Origin: Perognathus longimembris pacificus
Lineage: Eukaryota; Chordata; Mammalia; Rodentia; Heteromyidae
NCBI RefSeq assembly: GCF_023159225.1
Contig: NC_063168.1
Coordinates: 60,615,398-60,679,397 of the forward strand
Direction of reading: 5' to 3'
DNA length: 64,000 nucleotides
The notes beneath the pieces were generated by a model. That model did no database searches. It was given only the letters and a program-made list of their open reading frames with translations, and had not been told where the DNA came from. Positions 21,722-33,012 of the stretch are shown piece after piece. A program made the position numbers and the translations under genes. Positions within the stretch are counted from its first letter, which is position 1; each line of letters opens with the position of its first letter.

Positions 21722-21800
21722 GCATATGATTGGCCACACCTATAATTCTAGTACTCAAGTAGCTGAGTCTGGACTAGATAGCAAAAATTTGTCTCCAAAA
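21722..21800 (+). mobile_element. B1-like monomer, fragment
   Basis: GGCCACACCTATAATTCTAG and a short A tail. Confidence 0.6.
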
Positions 21801-21802
21801 AA

Positions 21803-22060
21803 GTCAGGTACTGGTGGCTCATGCTGATAATTGTACTTTCTCAGGAGGCTGTGGTCTGAAGATCTTGGTTCAAAGCCATCCTGGGCAGACTCTTACCTCC
21901 ATTTAACCAGCAGAAAGCCAGAAGTGAATGTGTGGCTCAAGTGGTAGAGTGACAGCCTTAAACAGAAATAGCTAATCAAGAGCAAGAGGACCTGAGTTCA
22001 GCCCCCGTACAGGCACATGCACGAGAGAGAGAGACAGACAGACAGACAGACTAGAGGAGT
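21803..22060 (+). mobile_element. B1-Geo SINE with (GACA)n tail
   Basis: Forward dimer to about 22018, then GAGA/GACA repeat. Confidence 0.8.
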
Positions 22061-22519
22061 TACTAGAGGAGTTAAGAGACAACAGATATCGGCTTCTTCT
22101 TATCATAATATACTGATATATGTATATCATATATACATATATACATATGACTACATTGGAGGGTCATAAATTTTCCACCAGGGACAGTTACAATGTTCGT
22201 GTGCCAACAACAGAAAATAAGAACCACCTGTTAGTATTTTTAATGCTATTGTCTTTCTCAGTTATGTCAAGATACCTGAGAAATACTCTAGGCCTCATAT
22301 TTAAGTATTGTACCTTACTAATTGTTTAAGTTTAGGTGTGGTGGAAATGAATTAATGAAGTGAAATAAAAAATGTGGATGCTAAAGCCCCAGGCACCTTT
22401 GCGGTTGTCCATCTACTGATGACTTAGATTCTACCTTATGGTTCAGACAAGGGGAGTTGTCACTGTGTAAAAGCGATTGATTGCATCTAACACTTGTATT
22501 TCTCTTAACTTTTTTTCAG

Positions 22520-22710
22520 GGAGAGAATCATTGGCTCTACAGTTTGCTGATACTGACATTCTTCAAAGTGGTCTTACAATAACTTGCTTTTTATATAAGT
22601 AACTGCCTAGACCTCACCTTTCTCATTGCAGAAGCCTTTCTACAGTTGCTAGAGATTTAAGCACATTACTTTTTTAAGATATCACCTACTTGTTCCCTTC
22701 TTGTTTCAAA
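22520..22710 (+). other. SUPT7L: SUPT7L 5' untranslated part of the first coding exon
   Basis: A polypyrimidine tract and AG at 22511-22519 precede 190 bases that lead without interruption to the ATG at 22711. This looks like the acceptor of the exon that carries the start codon. It implies an upstream non-coding exon, probably in the CpG-rich region near 18.9-19.1 kb, and a first intron of about 3.4 kb. Confidence 0.6.
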
Positions 22711-25700
22711 ATGTTGAGATACTGGGGTGAAATACCAATATCCTCAAGCCAGAGCAACCGGAGTTCCTTTGATCTGCTCCCACGGGAGTTCCGTCTGGTA
22801 GAAGTCCACGACCCACCCCTGCATCAGCCCTCGGCCAGCAAGCCGAAGCCTGCCACGGTGCTGGACATCCCCTCCGAGCCATGCAGCCTCACGGTCCACA
22901 CCATCCAGCTGATCCAGCACAACCGCCGTCTTCGCAGCCTTATCGCCACAGCTCAGGCTCAGAACCAGCAACAGGCAGAAGGGATAAAGACTGAAGAGAG
23001 TGAGCCTCTTCCTCCCTGCCCTGGCTCACCCCCTCTCCCTGACGACCTCCTGCCTTTAGACTGTAAGAACCCCAATGCGCCCTTCCAGATCCGGCACAGT
23101 GACCCCGAAAGTGACTTCTATCGGTAAGGCAAAGCTTTGCTATATCTAACTTTCCTCAGAAAAACAAGCTTTCTCATCCTTGGTTAAGTCTATATTTTTT
23201 TTCTGATTCAACAGTTTTGGGTTTTTTGTTTTGTTTTGTTTTTTGAGTGCATAGTATTAGGAATCTACAAGTGTGAATATGAGTCTTTTTTCCTAGTTCT
23301 AGGGATTGAATCCAAGGTCTTGCATGAAAGGCAAGCACTATACCACTGAGCTACATCCCTAGCTCAAGAAATTTTAAATTGTGCATCTTCATTTTGATCA
23401 TGCAAAAGTGTTCTTGATCCTTGTTACTCAAAAATCTGGTCCAATACCAGCAGCATCTACATCACCTGGGAGGTTGTTAGAAATGCAGAATCTGCCAGGC
23501 ACTGGTGACTCACGCCTGTAACCCTAGCTACTCATGTGACAGGGATCTGGGGATCATGATTCAAAGCCAGCCCAGGCAGGAAATCTCATGAGACTCATCT
23601 CCAGTTAACCGCCAAAAAGCTGAAAGTGGAGCTGTGACTCAAGTGACAGCATGCTAGCCTTGAGCACAAAGCTCAGGGACAGCACCCAGGCCCTGAGTTC
23701 AAGTCCCAGGACCGGTGCCAAAAACAGAGGTCTCTGTAGTTGTAAAAGAATTACCCTAGTGACAAGAAATGTACTCACTACCTTACATATGTAACTATAA
23801 CCGTTCCCCTGTACATCACCTTGACAATAAAATTAAATTTAAAAAGAAAAGAATTACCTTAGCAAAACTAGAAGTGTGGCAAAGTGGCCCTGAGCTAAAC
23901 CCAATTAGTATATGTGGAAACTATTGTGAAATAGCGCCTCATTGAACAGGATGTGAGCAACACTGGTAAGCTTAATTCTACAAGTGATCAAAATGGAGCT
24001 GTCAGTAGAAGGAAGCTTCCTTTTCCCCAGATAACCTTTCTACTGCTTATCGTAGCTATGTGGTGTCTGTTCAGAGTACGCAAGTGGAGGAGCTCAGAGA
24101 TGCAGTCACAGGCCGCGAGCTGCGGGATGAAACAGCTGGCTTTCCCTGGAAAACCTGGCATGTGATTTGACTGAAATTGTTAAACTTCTCAAGAGACAGG
24201 TCACTCTGATTAGAGCAGTACTAACAGTACTGTGTCTCCACTTGCAGGGGGAAAGGGGAACCCGTGACTGAACTCACCTGGCACTCCTGTCGGCAGCTTC
24301 TCTACCAGGCAGTGGCCACCATCCTGGCCCATGCAGGCTTTGAGTGTGCTAATGAAAGTGTCCTGGAGACCCTAACTGATGTGACCCATGAGTATTGCCT
24401 TAAGTTCACCAAGTTGCTGCGCTTTGCTGTGGACCGGGAGGCCCTGATGGGCCAGACCCCGTTCCCTGATGTTATGGAGCAGGTGTTCCACGAAGTGGGG
24501 ATTGGCAGTGTGCTCTCCCTCCAGAAGTTCTGGCAGCACCGCATCAAGGACTATCACAGCTACATGCTCCAGGTGAGTGACCTCGGGAGAGGGAGCAGGC
24601 TGTCTCATCCTAGGGGGCCCCCAGTCAGCAGGATCCACTACACTTGCTCTAGAACAGAGAACATAGGCTCATGGTACAAACTGAATTGAACTTACTTTTC
24701 TCACGGCCTTAGCTGTGTCCCATTGGCCTATTATCAATGGACCCTCCTTCCTCATTCATTGATACTTCTAGAAGGAATACAGAGGTATATGGAGTTCAAG
24801 ACTGTGGTTAGCATCCTTCACTCAGCAAATATTTATTGAGGGCTCATTATGCATCAGGTGTTGTGGGATATCGCTATTAGGAAGACAGATTCTTTTGAGT
24901 TTTCTTTCAGTCTTGTTGAAGGGAAACAGAACCAATAAACAAATCATGACCACAGCAATTTCAGATAACAGTGTGACTAATGATCACAAAACAGAATACA
25001 GGGAATATCATTTTTGGTTAGACCACAAACATCTCATTTCTCTAATCCTTGAGATCTTAAGCAAGTCAGTTATTCACTTTCCATTTCTCCAAATCTAAAA
25101 TGGTAATTTTTAACATCCAACAACAACAAAAAAGAGACTTTGCTAAGTGATCCAGATTTCCCAACAGTCTAGTATTTGCTTAGGGTATATATGTCAAGTG
25201 TTAGAAGGTTTTATTTGGTTTTGGTTTTATTTTTTGAGCCTCAAGCTCCTGCCCCATCCTCCCTAGTACTAGGATTATAGGTATGTACCTCTATTCCTGC
25301 CCAAGTGCTAGTTTTTTGGGTAGGGATTTTGTTTTACCAGTACCAGGGTTTGAACTCAGGGCCTTGTGCTTGCTCAGCTTCTTTGCTGGTGCTCTACCAC
25401 TTGAGCCATGCTTCTAGCCTGGCTTTATTGCTAGTTATTTGGGAAATGAAATCTCTCAGATTCTTCTGCCCAGACTTCAAACTGCAACCCATTGGGTCTC
25501 AGTTTCTTTGCAGGTATTTTGTTTATAGGTATGAGCCATAGGCACCCAGCTCAAGTGTTCATTTTTATAGAAAAATGTAATCTTTTGTTCCATTCTATTT
25601 TATTTTTTACCTTTATGTAATTGTTTTTTCTGTTTTTGTGCTTGTATCAGGATTTAAACTCAGTGCCTTGTTCTCACTAAATTTTCTTGCACATGCTGGC

Positions 25701-28207
25701 TCTTTGCCATTTGAATCATGCCTCAAGCCCAGCCCTTTGCTGGTTATTTTGTAGAGGGGAATCTCGGGGAATTTTCTTGCTGGGCTGGCTTTAAAATACT
25801 ATCTTCTAGGTTTGAGCCTCCTAAATAGCTAGGGTTCTAGGTGTGAAGTCACTGGCACCTGGCTCTTTAATTAATGGTAAAGCATTTTCTGAGTAATTTT
25901 GTTTATGTGTCTGTCATGTATAAATGCAAAATCAACCTTACTCCAAACCCTTCCTCTGGCAGTGTAAACTGCCTTGTTGTGTTGTGGTGCTTGGCATAGG
26001 ACTCATAACTAATCATATGCTAAACTAAACACTCGACCACTGTGCTCCACACTCAGCCCTGGCAGGGGTTTTAAAACTCCTATTTTCCTCCTACTCAGCT
26101 ACCTATTCAATTTTTCTTCCAACACATCCCTGGACAATTAACTCCTGCTTGCCAACAGATCAGTAAGCAACTCTCTGAAGAATATGAAAGGATCGTCAAT
26201 CCTGAGAAGGCCACAGAAGACGCCAAGCCTGTGAAGATCAAGGAGGAGCCTGTGAGCGACATCGCTTTTCCCGTGAGCGAGGAGCTGGAGGCGGACCTTG
26301 CCTCTGGAGATCAGTCCCTGCCCCTGGGAGTCCTCGGGGCGCAGAGCGAGCGCTTCCCATCTAACCTGGAGGTGGAAGCTTCACCACAGGCTTCAAGTAA
26401 GAGAGATCCGTGTACTTATTTAGTTTGAGATCTGCCAAATCAGCACTTGATGCATTTTGAAATCAAGCTCTAGAGGTGGGAAAACAAAAGTAAGAGTGGG
26501 CAGAGTGGAAAGTCTAAAACTAACAAGCTTCAATGATCTAGAGAGATGAGCTCTGTCCTATACAATGGCGAAGAGAGGCCTAGCACAGCTTTCCGGGCAT
26601 TCCTTCAAATCATTTCCAGTTAGGACCTGAATGCAATGCGTGTTGTCCTGTTGATTACTAACCTGGTTGCAGCTAAGGCAGCTGGTTAGGCAGATCTCTT
26701 CTCCTGCCTTTGAAATTCTGTGTTAGTTCTTCTGATACCTATAATCCATAGGTGACAGAGTGTTAATTGCTCAAGCTCTAGAGGACTTCCAACAAGTTGT
26801 AAGTGAAAGGGATTGAAATACTGGTGCCTTGTTGGAGACAGGTGGTCTCTTGCTGGTAAATACTAGGATGAGCTTAGGAACCAGGACATAAGACTCATTA
26901 CTTTATTACAATACGGTATATTTATTGGTTCTCAAGTTTGATCTCAATGTTGAGATTCTCCTACCTCAGTCTCTCAAGTACTGAGATAACAGGCGTGAGC
27001 CACCAGACTCAGCCTGACTCAGTACTTGAGTCATTTAGACTCAGTTGTTTACAAATATATTGTCACTTCATCAGTGCACAAATAACTCAAATAGAAAATC
27101 CCCAGATGTGACTCAAGTGGGATTAGGCCACTGTTGGGTAGAGAGACTTGACTAGGGAAGAAATAGGAATTACAGCAGGACAATCTTAGCTGGGTGCCAG
27201 TGGCTCACGCCTGTAATCCTAGCTACTCAGGAGGCTGAGATCTGAGGATCAAGCTTCAAAGCCAACAGGGGAAAGAAAATCTGTAAGACTCTTATCTCCA
27301 AGTAGCTACGAGAAAAACCAAAAGTAGACCTGTGGCTCAAATGGTAGTGCTAGCCTTGAGCACCAAAGCTCAAGGATGACACCTAGACCCTGAGTTCAGG
27401 GCCCAAATCTGACACTATAAAAAACAAACAAAAACCCAGCAGGACAACCTTGCTAGAACACATTGAGAGTGACAGGAGGTAAAGATGTGGAATGTGACTC
27501 TAGTCAGTGAAGGCAAGTGGGAACTGCTATCAGCATTATATAGTAATCATTTTGTTTTTATAATGTGAGAGGACCGGAGAGAAACCCAAGGAAAGGGCAG
27601 GAAAACAAGGCAGCCCATAAAAGAAGGAAGGAAAGACGGGCAGACCAAACAATTGATGAAGTTGTGGTTTTCTGTGAGATGTGGAGTCTTTGCACCTGTA
27701 GTTTTATTTTCTTGGCTTAGGGGAACATGAGAGTAGGTGAGGCAAAGCAAGGACAGGTGAAAATAGTGAAAAGGAAAGTGTGCAGAGTAGGTATGGTGGG
27801 GATTACATATGCTTTTTTGAAGCACAGAATAACAGCCATGTGCTCCAGCCAAGTACAGAATCAAAGTCAAACCTGAGCTCCTAGGACATTAGCCACTGTG
27901 TGATGGTACCATTAGGCTTACCATGCTGTTCCCTGCATCTCTAGGTGCAGAGGTAAATGCTTCTCCTCTTTGGAACCTGGCCCATGTGAAAATGGAGCCT
28001 CAGGAGAGTGAAGAAGGCAATGTGTCGGGGCACGGTGTGCTGGGCGGTGACGTCTTCGAGGAGCCCATGTCAGGCATGAGTGAGGCTGGGATCCCGCAGA
28101 GCCCTGACGACTCGGACAGCAGCTATGGTTCCCACTCCACTGACAGCCTCATGGGGTCCTCCCCTGTTTTCAACCAGCGCTGCAAGAAGAGGCTGAGGAA
28201 GATATAA
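22711..28207 (+). CDS. SUPT7L: SUPT7L / STAF65-gamma, SAGA-type coactivator subunit
   Basis: Coding exons 22711-23123, 24248-24572, 26159-26396 and 27945-28207 join in phase (413+325+238+263 nt) into a complete 412-residue protein, close to the human length. It starts MLRYWGEIP and ends KKRLRKI. SUPT7L is the metazoan relative of yeast Spt7 in the STAGA/SAGA histone acetyltransferase complex in the nucleus. A histone-fold (bromodomain-associated type) segment lies at about residues 147-235, with LLYQAVATILAHAGFE and the following helices. Two lysine-acidic motifs of sumoylation-like form (IKTEE, VKIKEEP) and one VKMEP are visible in the linkers, and the C-terminal third is acidic and Ser-rich. 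All introns are GT-AG. The ATG is the first one in frame after the acceptor. Confidence 0.97.
23290..23364 (-). mobile_element. Old ID-like monomer
   Basis: GGGATTGAATCCAAGG ... CACTGAGCTACATCCCTAGC in reverse, diverged. Confidence 0.6.
23405..23490 (-). mobile_element. MER5A DNA transposon fragment
   Basis: GGTCCAATACCAGCAGCATC, then ATCACCTGGGAG and AGAAATGCAGAATCT match MER5A; a SINE cuts it off on the right. Confidence 0.7.
23494..23724 (+). mobile_element. B1-Geo SINE
   Basis: Full forward dimer in SUPT7L intron 1 of the coding region. Confidence 0.85.
23760..23846 (+). mobile_element. Short 3' retroposed tail, L1-like, with TSD
   Basis: 87 bp that end CAATAAAATTAAA and an A-rich tail, flanked by a 16-bp near-perfect TSD AAAAGAATTACCCTAG / AAAAGAATTACCTTAG (23744-23759 and 23847-23862). 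Probably a strongly 5'-truncated LINE-1 3' end. Confidence 0.7.
25040..25112 (+). mobile_element. MIR fragment
   Basis: CTTAAGCAAGTCAGTTATTC ... CTAAAATGGTAAT matches the 3' part of MIR. Confidence 0.5.
25212..25300 (-). mobile_element. B1-like monomer, reverse
   Basis: GAGCCTCAAGCTCCTGCC ... GTACTAGGATTATAGGTATG. Confidence 0.6.
25312..25553 (-). mobile_element. B1-Geo SINE, old
   Basis: Reverse dimer with many substitutions; ends GGCACCCAGCTC. Confidence 0.75.
25628..25866 (-). mobile_element. B1-Geo SINE, old
   Basis: Reverse dimer; ends GGCACCTGGCTC. Confidence 0.78.
26397..26920. other. SUPT7L intron, nothing recognised
   Basis: Single-copy-looking sequence without exon or repeat signal. 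Confidence 0.4.
26925..27014 (-). mobile_element. B1-like monomer, reverse
   Basis: CTCCTACCTCAGTCTCTCAA ... CAGGCGTGAGCCACCAGAC. Confidence 0.65.
27191..27424 (+). mobile_element. B1-Geo SINE
   Basis: Full forward dimer in SUPT7L intron. Confidence 0.85.
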
Positions 28208-28712
28208 CAGCAAGCAAGGGACGTTTTCAGTCCAGACCTACAAGGCCCAAAAGAAACTCTCGATGTGTCCACATTTGTTTTCATAACTGATTTGATTCCT
28301 ATCCTTAGATACAATGGGCCTAACCAAACAAGGTTCCATTTTACTGTGGATTGTTTTTTTATAGTTTTCTACCACAGCCAAGCCACTATTTGTGAATTGA
28401 TCACAATGCTGGCATAATAATCATGAGGAGACCAAAGCACTTTCCCCAGCCATTGTTCTTCTGGCTCATGACCCACGTTCCTTAGCTTCTCTGCAGCCAT
28501 TTGTCTTGCACAACTGAGAGCCAGAGCTCTTTGATCTACCTGGCAGACATAGGAGGACTGAGGTGCTGGATAAACTTCAAAACTGTGCTTGAACAGACTC
28601 TTATGCCAATACCATATACCATTTCTTTTTCGTCTAACTTGGTTTATATTTGATTCAAGTCACTGAGAATCCACTACTAATAGATAACAAGAAATAGCTA
28701 AACACAACAAAG

Positions 28713-28944
28713 CTTTTTTTTTTTTTCTGAGCTGGTACCTGAGTTCAAGTTTGGGCTTCAACTCAGTGCCTTGAGCTCTTACTTGGTGATGCTTTATTAC
28801 TTGAGAAACAACACCTGCACTTCAGGCTTTTTGCTGGCTAATTGAGGATTAGTGTCAGACTTGTCTGCTCAGACTGGCTTCAAACTGTGATCCTCAGATC
28901 TCAGCCTCCAGAGTAGTTATGATTCTCGGGGTGAGCCACCCTTT
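28713..28944 (-). mobile_element. B1-Geo SINE in the SUPT7L 3' UTR
   Basis: Reverse dimer, ending GGGGTGAGCCACCC. It is antisense to the SUPT7L transcript. Confidence 0.82.
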
Positions 28945-29150
28945 TCCAGTTATCAGTCTTATTTTTTAGGCTGTTTTTGCTCTCTATGAAGTCTCAAGAA
29001 ATCAGAGATCTATGGTGACATAGCCATTTTATTTAGATAGTCTTCTCTTTTGTTTTTAAAGGAAAAGAAACTTGGTTCTATTGTAATATTGTGATGCCCA
29101 TGGCCTGGAAGCCACACAGCAGATGAAAAATAATTCACATATTTGATAGA

Positions 29151-29156
29151 ATTAAA
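29151..29156 (+). terminator. Candidate poly(A) signal ATTAAA for SUPT7L
   Basis: ATTAAA about 945 nt after the SUPT7L stop, in sequence outside recognised repeats. Confidence 0.4.
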
Positions 29157-29228
29157 GTGTTTTGTCACCTTACCTAGTATGGCTTGCATTGAGCCTCTAT
29201 TAATCGTTGCTTTAAATGTTACAGTGTC

Positions 29229-29427
29229 GGGCTGGGGATACAGCCTAGTGGCAAGAGCGCTTGCCTCGTATACTTGAAGCCCTGGGTTCGATTCCCCAGC
29301 ACCACATATACAGAAAATGGCCAGAAGTGGCGCTGTGACTCAAGTGGCAGAGTGCTAGCCATGGGCAAAAAGAAGCCAGGGACAGTGCTCAGGCCCTGAG
29401 TCCAAGGCCCAGGACTGGCAAATAAAT
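29229..29427 (+). mobile_element. ID_L-Geo SINE
   Basis: Full dimer with a perfect 15-bp TSD AAATGTTACAGTGTC (29214-29228 and 29428-29442). Confidence 0.93.
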
Positions 29428-29474
29428 AAATGTTACAGTGTCAAATCTTGACAAGAAATCTTGGAATGCTGTTC

Positions 29475-29575
29475 TAATACTCATCTTACAGAGCCAGAAA
29501 ACAAGCTTTGAGGAGCAAAGTGATTTTCCTGAGTCCACAGGCTAACTAGTATTAAAATTAAAATGTGAGCTTCTC
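29475..29575 (+). mobile_element. Old MIR/L2-like fragment
   Basis: AAGTGATTTTCCTGAGTCCA and CAGGCTAACTAGTATTAAAA recall the MIR/L2-type consensus. Confidence 0.35.
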
Positions 29576-29711
29576 AAGGATAGAATCTCTGGCACCAAGA
29601 ACAGTACCTGCCACCATGATAAAGAACCCTCCAGATCAAATGACTCCAATGCCCTTGCTCCTTCTGTGAAATCACCTGCTATTCTGTGAACTGGCCTTTT
29701 AAAATATTAGA

Positions 29712-29935
29712 GAGCTGGGCGCCAGTGGCTTATGCCTATAATCCTAGCTACTCGGAAAGATCTGAGGACCACGGTTCAAAACCAGCCCAGGCAGGAAAGT
29801 CTCTGAGATTCATCTCCAATTAACCACTAGAAAACCAGAAGTGGTGCTGTGTCTCAAAGTGGAAGAATGCTAGCCTTGAGTGAAAAGCTCAGGAACAGTG
29901 CCTAGGCCCTGAGTTCAAGCGCCATGACCAACAAC
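29712..29935 (+). mobile_element. B1-Geo SINE
   Basis: Forward dimer, small internal deletion in the head. Confidence 0.84.
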
Positions 29936-30206
29936 GAAACAATATCAGGGAGTAGTACACCTCTTTATTCCTGTAAGGAAAGAGGACCAGAGATGAAGTT
30001 AATTTGGTTAAAGCTAATGAAGATCTGTGGGCAAAAGTTCTGGACATATAATACAAGCTGGGTGACCCACTTCCTTTCACCAGGAAAGCCAGAGACTGCA
30101 GAGAAAGTTGAATTCTACTTAAGTTTCCCACATAGCAGCCAAACCCAACTTGATGCTGGAGAAAGGTTAAATCTCCCAATGGGAAGGTAGAAAATTAAGT
30201 TACTGT

Positions 30207-30354
30207 TTTTCTTTTGTGTTTGTGTGCCTGTGGTGGGGCTTGAACTCAGTGCCTTGTGCTCTTGCATAGCTTCTTCAGTCAAGCTGGACTCTACCACTTG
30301 AGGCAAACCCACCTGCAGCTGTTTTTCTGGTACATTGGAGATAAATCTCATAAT
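30207..30354 (-). mobile_element. B1-Geo SINE, truncated
   Basis: Reverse Geo part and linker, cut by the next element. Confidence 0.72.
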
Positions 30355-30356
30355 CT

Positions 30357-30590
30357 TGCCTGGTGCTGGTCACTTGTGTCTATAATCCTAACTACTCAGG
30401 ATGCTGAAATCGGAGGATCATGGTTCAAGGCCAGAACAGGTAGGAAAACATTTGAGACTTATCTCCAAGTAGCCACCAAGCAGAAAGTAGAGCTGTGGTT
30501 CGAGTGGTAGAACATTAGCCTTGAACAAAGAAAAGGTCAGGAACCGTGCCTGTACCTGAGGTCAAGCCCCAGGACTTGCAACAACAAAAA
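30357..30590 (+). mobile_element. B1-Geo SINE
   Basis: Forward dimer with CAACAAC tail, inserted in or next to the reverse copy on its left. Confidence 0.82.
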
Positions 30591-30869
30591 GCCCTTTCCT
30601 AGTCAGCATTATTTTCCCTTTTTCCTGGACGAATGCAGTATTCAGGCAGTGTAAAGGAAATAGCTATCTGGGAACTTAATTCATTTGTTCAAACATGAAG
30701 TGCTAGTTCCTGTGCTAGCTGTACAAATATGAAGGCTTCTCCCTGCCCTTTTAGTAGAGCTGACCTCACAGGGTAGACAGGTCATATTTTAAAGAAGAGA
30801 ATGTGACCAGACACTACAGAGAAAAAACTATATTCAGTTTTCTTTGTAAAGTATCCCCATAAAGAACAG

Positions 30870-30970
30870 GTAAAGCTTGGCATAGTGGTGCATACCTATC
30901 TATAATCCAAGCACTCGAGGATGAGTTCAAAGCCAGACTAGGCTATATGGCAAGTTTAAAGCCAGAACTG
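30870..30970 (+). mobile_element. B1-like monomer
   Basis: CATAGTGGTGCATACC ... GTTCAAAGCCAGACTAGGC. Confidence 0.65.
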
Positions 30971-30974
30971 CTCC

Positions 30975-32010
30975 ACAGTAAGAATATCATAAAATACAAG
31001 CAAAAGGGCAGGTCAAATTTTTGGACCAGTGTCTCCTGATAGGTATGGAATTTGATGTTCATAGTAAAATACTTCAATTGCTTTGAATAGGAACCATAGG
31101 GTGGAGATCTATTGTGCATCATAACTCCCTACAGGCTTATTAACCAGGTGTTGCCCTTCCCTAGATGCACTCACTGGGAGAGGTGCCCTTCACTGTTGCC
31201 TGGGTGACACTGGTGCAGAGACCACACATTTAGAGTAGCCAGGAAAAGCCCTTCTAATCACTGTGATGTATGCATGTATACCTAACTGAAAGCCATGGCC
31301 TTGAACACATCACCAAAGATACTCTGCAACAAATACACAGAGGCCTGGCTCAGTACCTGGTTAGGAGGTGGGGGTAATGGGCAATGACACTTTGCTTCAC
31401 CTCCCTACTGAGCCAGGCTTGGACATCTTGAGCAGCAGAGAATCTATTTGTGATTACACAATTTTCTAACCTGAAATAAAAAGACAGGTTTCTGACAGTT
31501 AAAAACTCTTTATCCAAGTCACAATCTAAACAAGACTCTTATACTCATAAATCACATTTACCCACAAACCTGGTGTGTCCTATAATGAGCTAATGTGCCT
31601 AGTGTGAGGCACGCTTCGTGGCAGCATTGCCTGGCTGCCAAGGGCACCCCGCTGCCACTCTAGACGAGCTCACGTGGCCCCTCCCTTCCTGCTACAAGAA
31701 CAATTCGTGGAGTAGTCAAGGGTCCAGGGCTGCACAAGGAGAAGCTGTGGATCCCGCTGAGACTTGAAGTGGTCATCAGGATGGTGAGTCCTCTGCCTTC
31801 CACACACAGCAGAAGTGCTTGAGTTCAAATGCCAAAACTGAAGTTTAGAATAAAGGCCTATCAGTTTCCAAAAATGGTCCAGGCTTCCTTGCCTAAGTGC
31901 AAGGAAAAGTCCAGCAGGGGACTGACATCTACCTGCCAGCGCCATGGTGTCCTCTGTCCTTCACAAGGTTTCCCTTAAAAGAGAAATTCTGTTATACCAA
32001 AGAAAACTAC
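30975..32010. other. Repeat-free SUPT7L/GPN1 convergent interval
   Basis: About 1 kb without SINEs between the two converging genes. It may belong to a long SUPT7L 3' UTR. No convincing reading frame. Confidence 0.4.
31475..31480 (+). terminator. Candidate distal poly(A) signal AATAAA for SUPT7L
   Basis: AATAAA in repeat-free sequence about 530 bp before the converging GPN1 poly(A) signal. Use of this site would give a 3' UTR of about 3.3 kb that includes several SINEs. Confidence 0.3.
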
Positions 32011-32012
32011 TC

Positions 32013-32018
32013 TTTATT
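32013..32018 (-). terminator. Candidate poly(A) signal AATAAA for GPN1
   Basis: AATAAA on the minus strand, 81 nt downstream of the GPN1 stop codon. This implies a short 3' UTR and a convergent arrangement with SUPT7L. Confidence 0.6.
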
Positions 32019-32098
32019 ATAGCTGCAAGTCACAGGTAAAGACAGCTTCTTCACATGAAGTTCCAGGATCTTGGACTTCTAGAAACAACTGAAATGTC

Positions 32099-32929
32099 CT
32101 AAGTCTCCTTTGTGCTGTTTCTCTTCCAGTAGTGTGCTTTTGTTTCTTGCATAAAATTCTGAAATGCTGGCTCTTCATGGCTTTCTTCTGTAACTGCAGG
32201 GGAAACAAAAGGGTTTTCTGGTTGTTTTTTTTAAATACCTTTGTATTAAGCCAGATGTCAGTGACTCATGCTTATAGTCCTACTTGGGGGGCTAAGACAA
32301 CAGGATTGCCTCCTACCAGCCTGGGCAGAAAAGTTCTGAAGCCTCTTCTCAAACCCCATCTGTGTTCAGTGTTACATGCCAGTCAGTCATCCCAGATCAT
32401 GGCACCAGTCCAGCCTGGACACAAAGTCCATGAAACTCTGTCTACAGGAAGATGGACACCTGGGCATGTGCCTGTGAACCCATCAACGACAGGACACCAA
32501 ACAGGTGGCAGAGCTTGGCTCAGGTGGATGCCTGGGTGGGAAGCAAGACCCTATCAAAATAACCTGTAAAAATCAGAGCTGGATGCATGGCTGGTATCAC
32601 ACCAGCCTAGCAAGCTAAAGTTCCTGAGTTCAAACTCCCCAGTATATATAGCACTCTGCTCCCCAACTAATTAAACTTAAAAAACAAACTCTTCCAGTAG
32701 CTAAATGGATCTTACATCTTGTCACCATCTATCAGAAATAGCACCTTTTGTGTGTGCGTTGGTATTAGGGCTTGAACTCTGGTTTTCAAGCCTTGGCAGT
32801 TTCAGCTTCTTGCTAGCTAACTGGAAATAAGAATCTCTCAGGTTTGTCTGTTTGGGCTGACTCTGAACTGTGATCCTAAGATCTCAGCCTCTTAAGTAGC
32901 TAGGAGTATAGGTACCAAAGAAAGACACA

Positions 32930-33012
<83 letters not shown>

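Larger units (their letters stand above)
28208..29170 (+). other. SUPT7L: SUPT7L 3' untranslated region (minimum extent)
   Basis: Non-coding sequence directly after the stop. It contains a minus-strand B1-Geo SINE at 28713-28944. An ATTAAA at 29151-29156 is the first good poly(A) signal. A longer form reaching AATAAA at 31475-31480 is possible, because long SUPT7L transcripts are known in human; the window does not decide this. Confidence 0.5.

Noticed and set aside
31670..31945. 91-codon reading frame between SUPT7L and GPN1
   Set aside because: No known domain, no splice context and no match to either neighbour; more likely 3' UTR or intergenic DNA.
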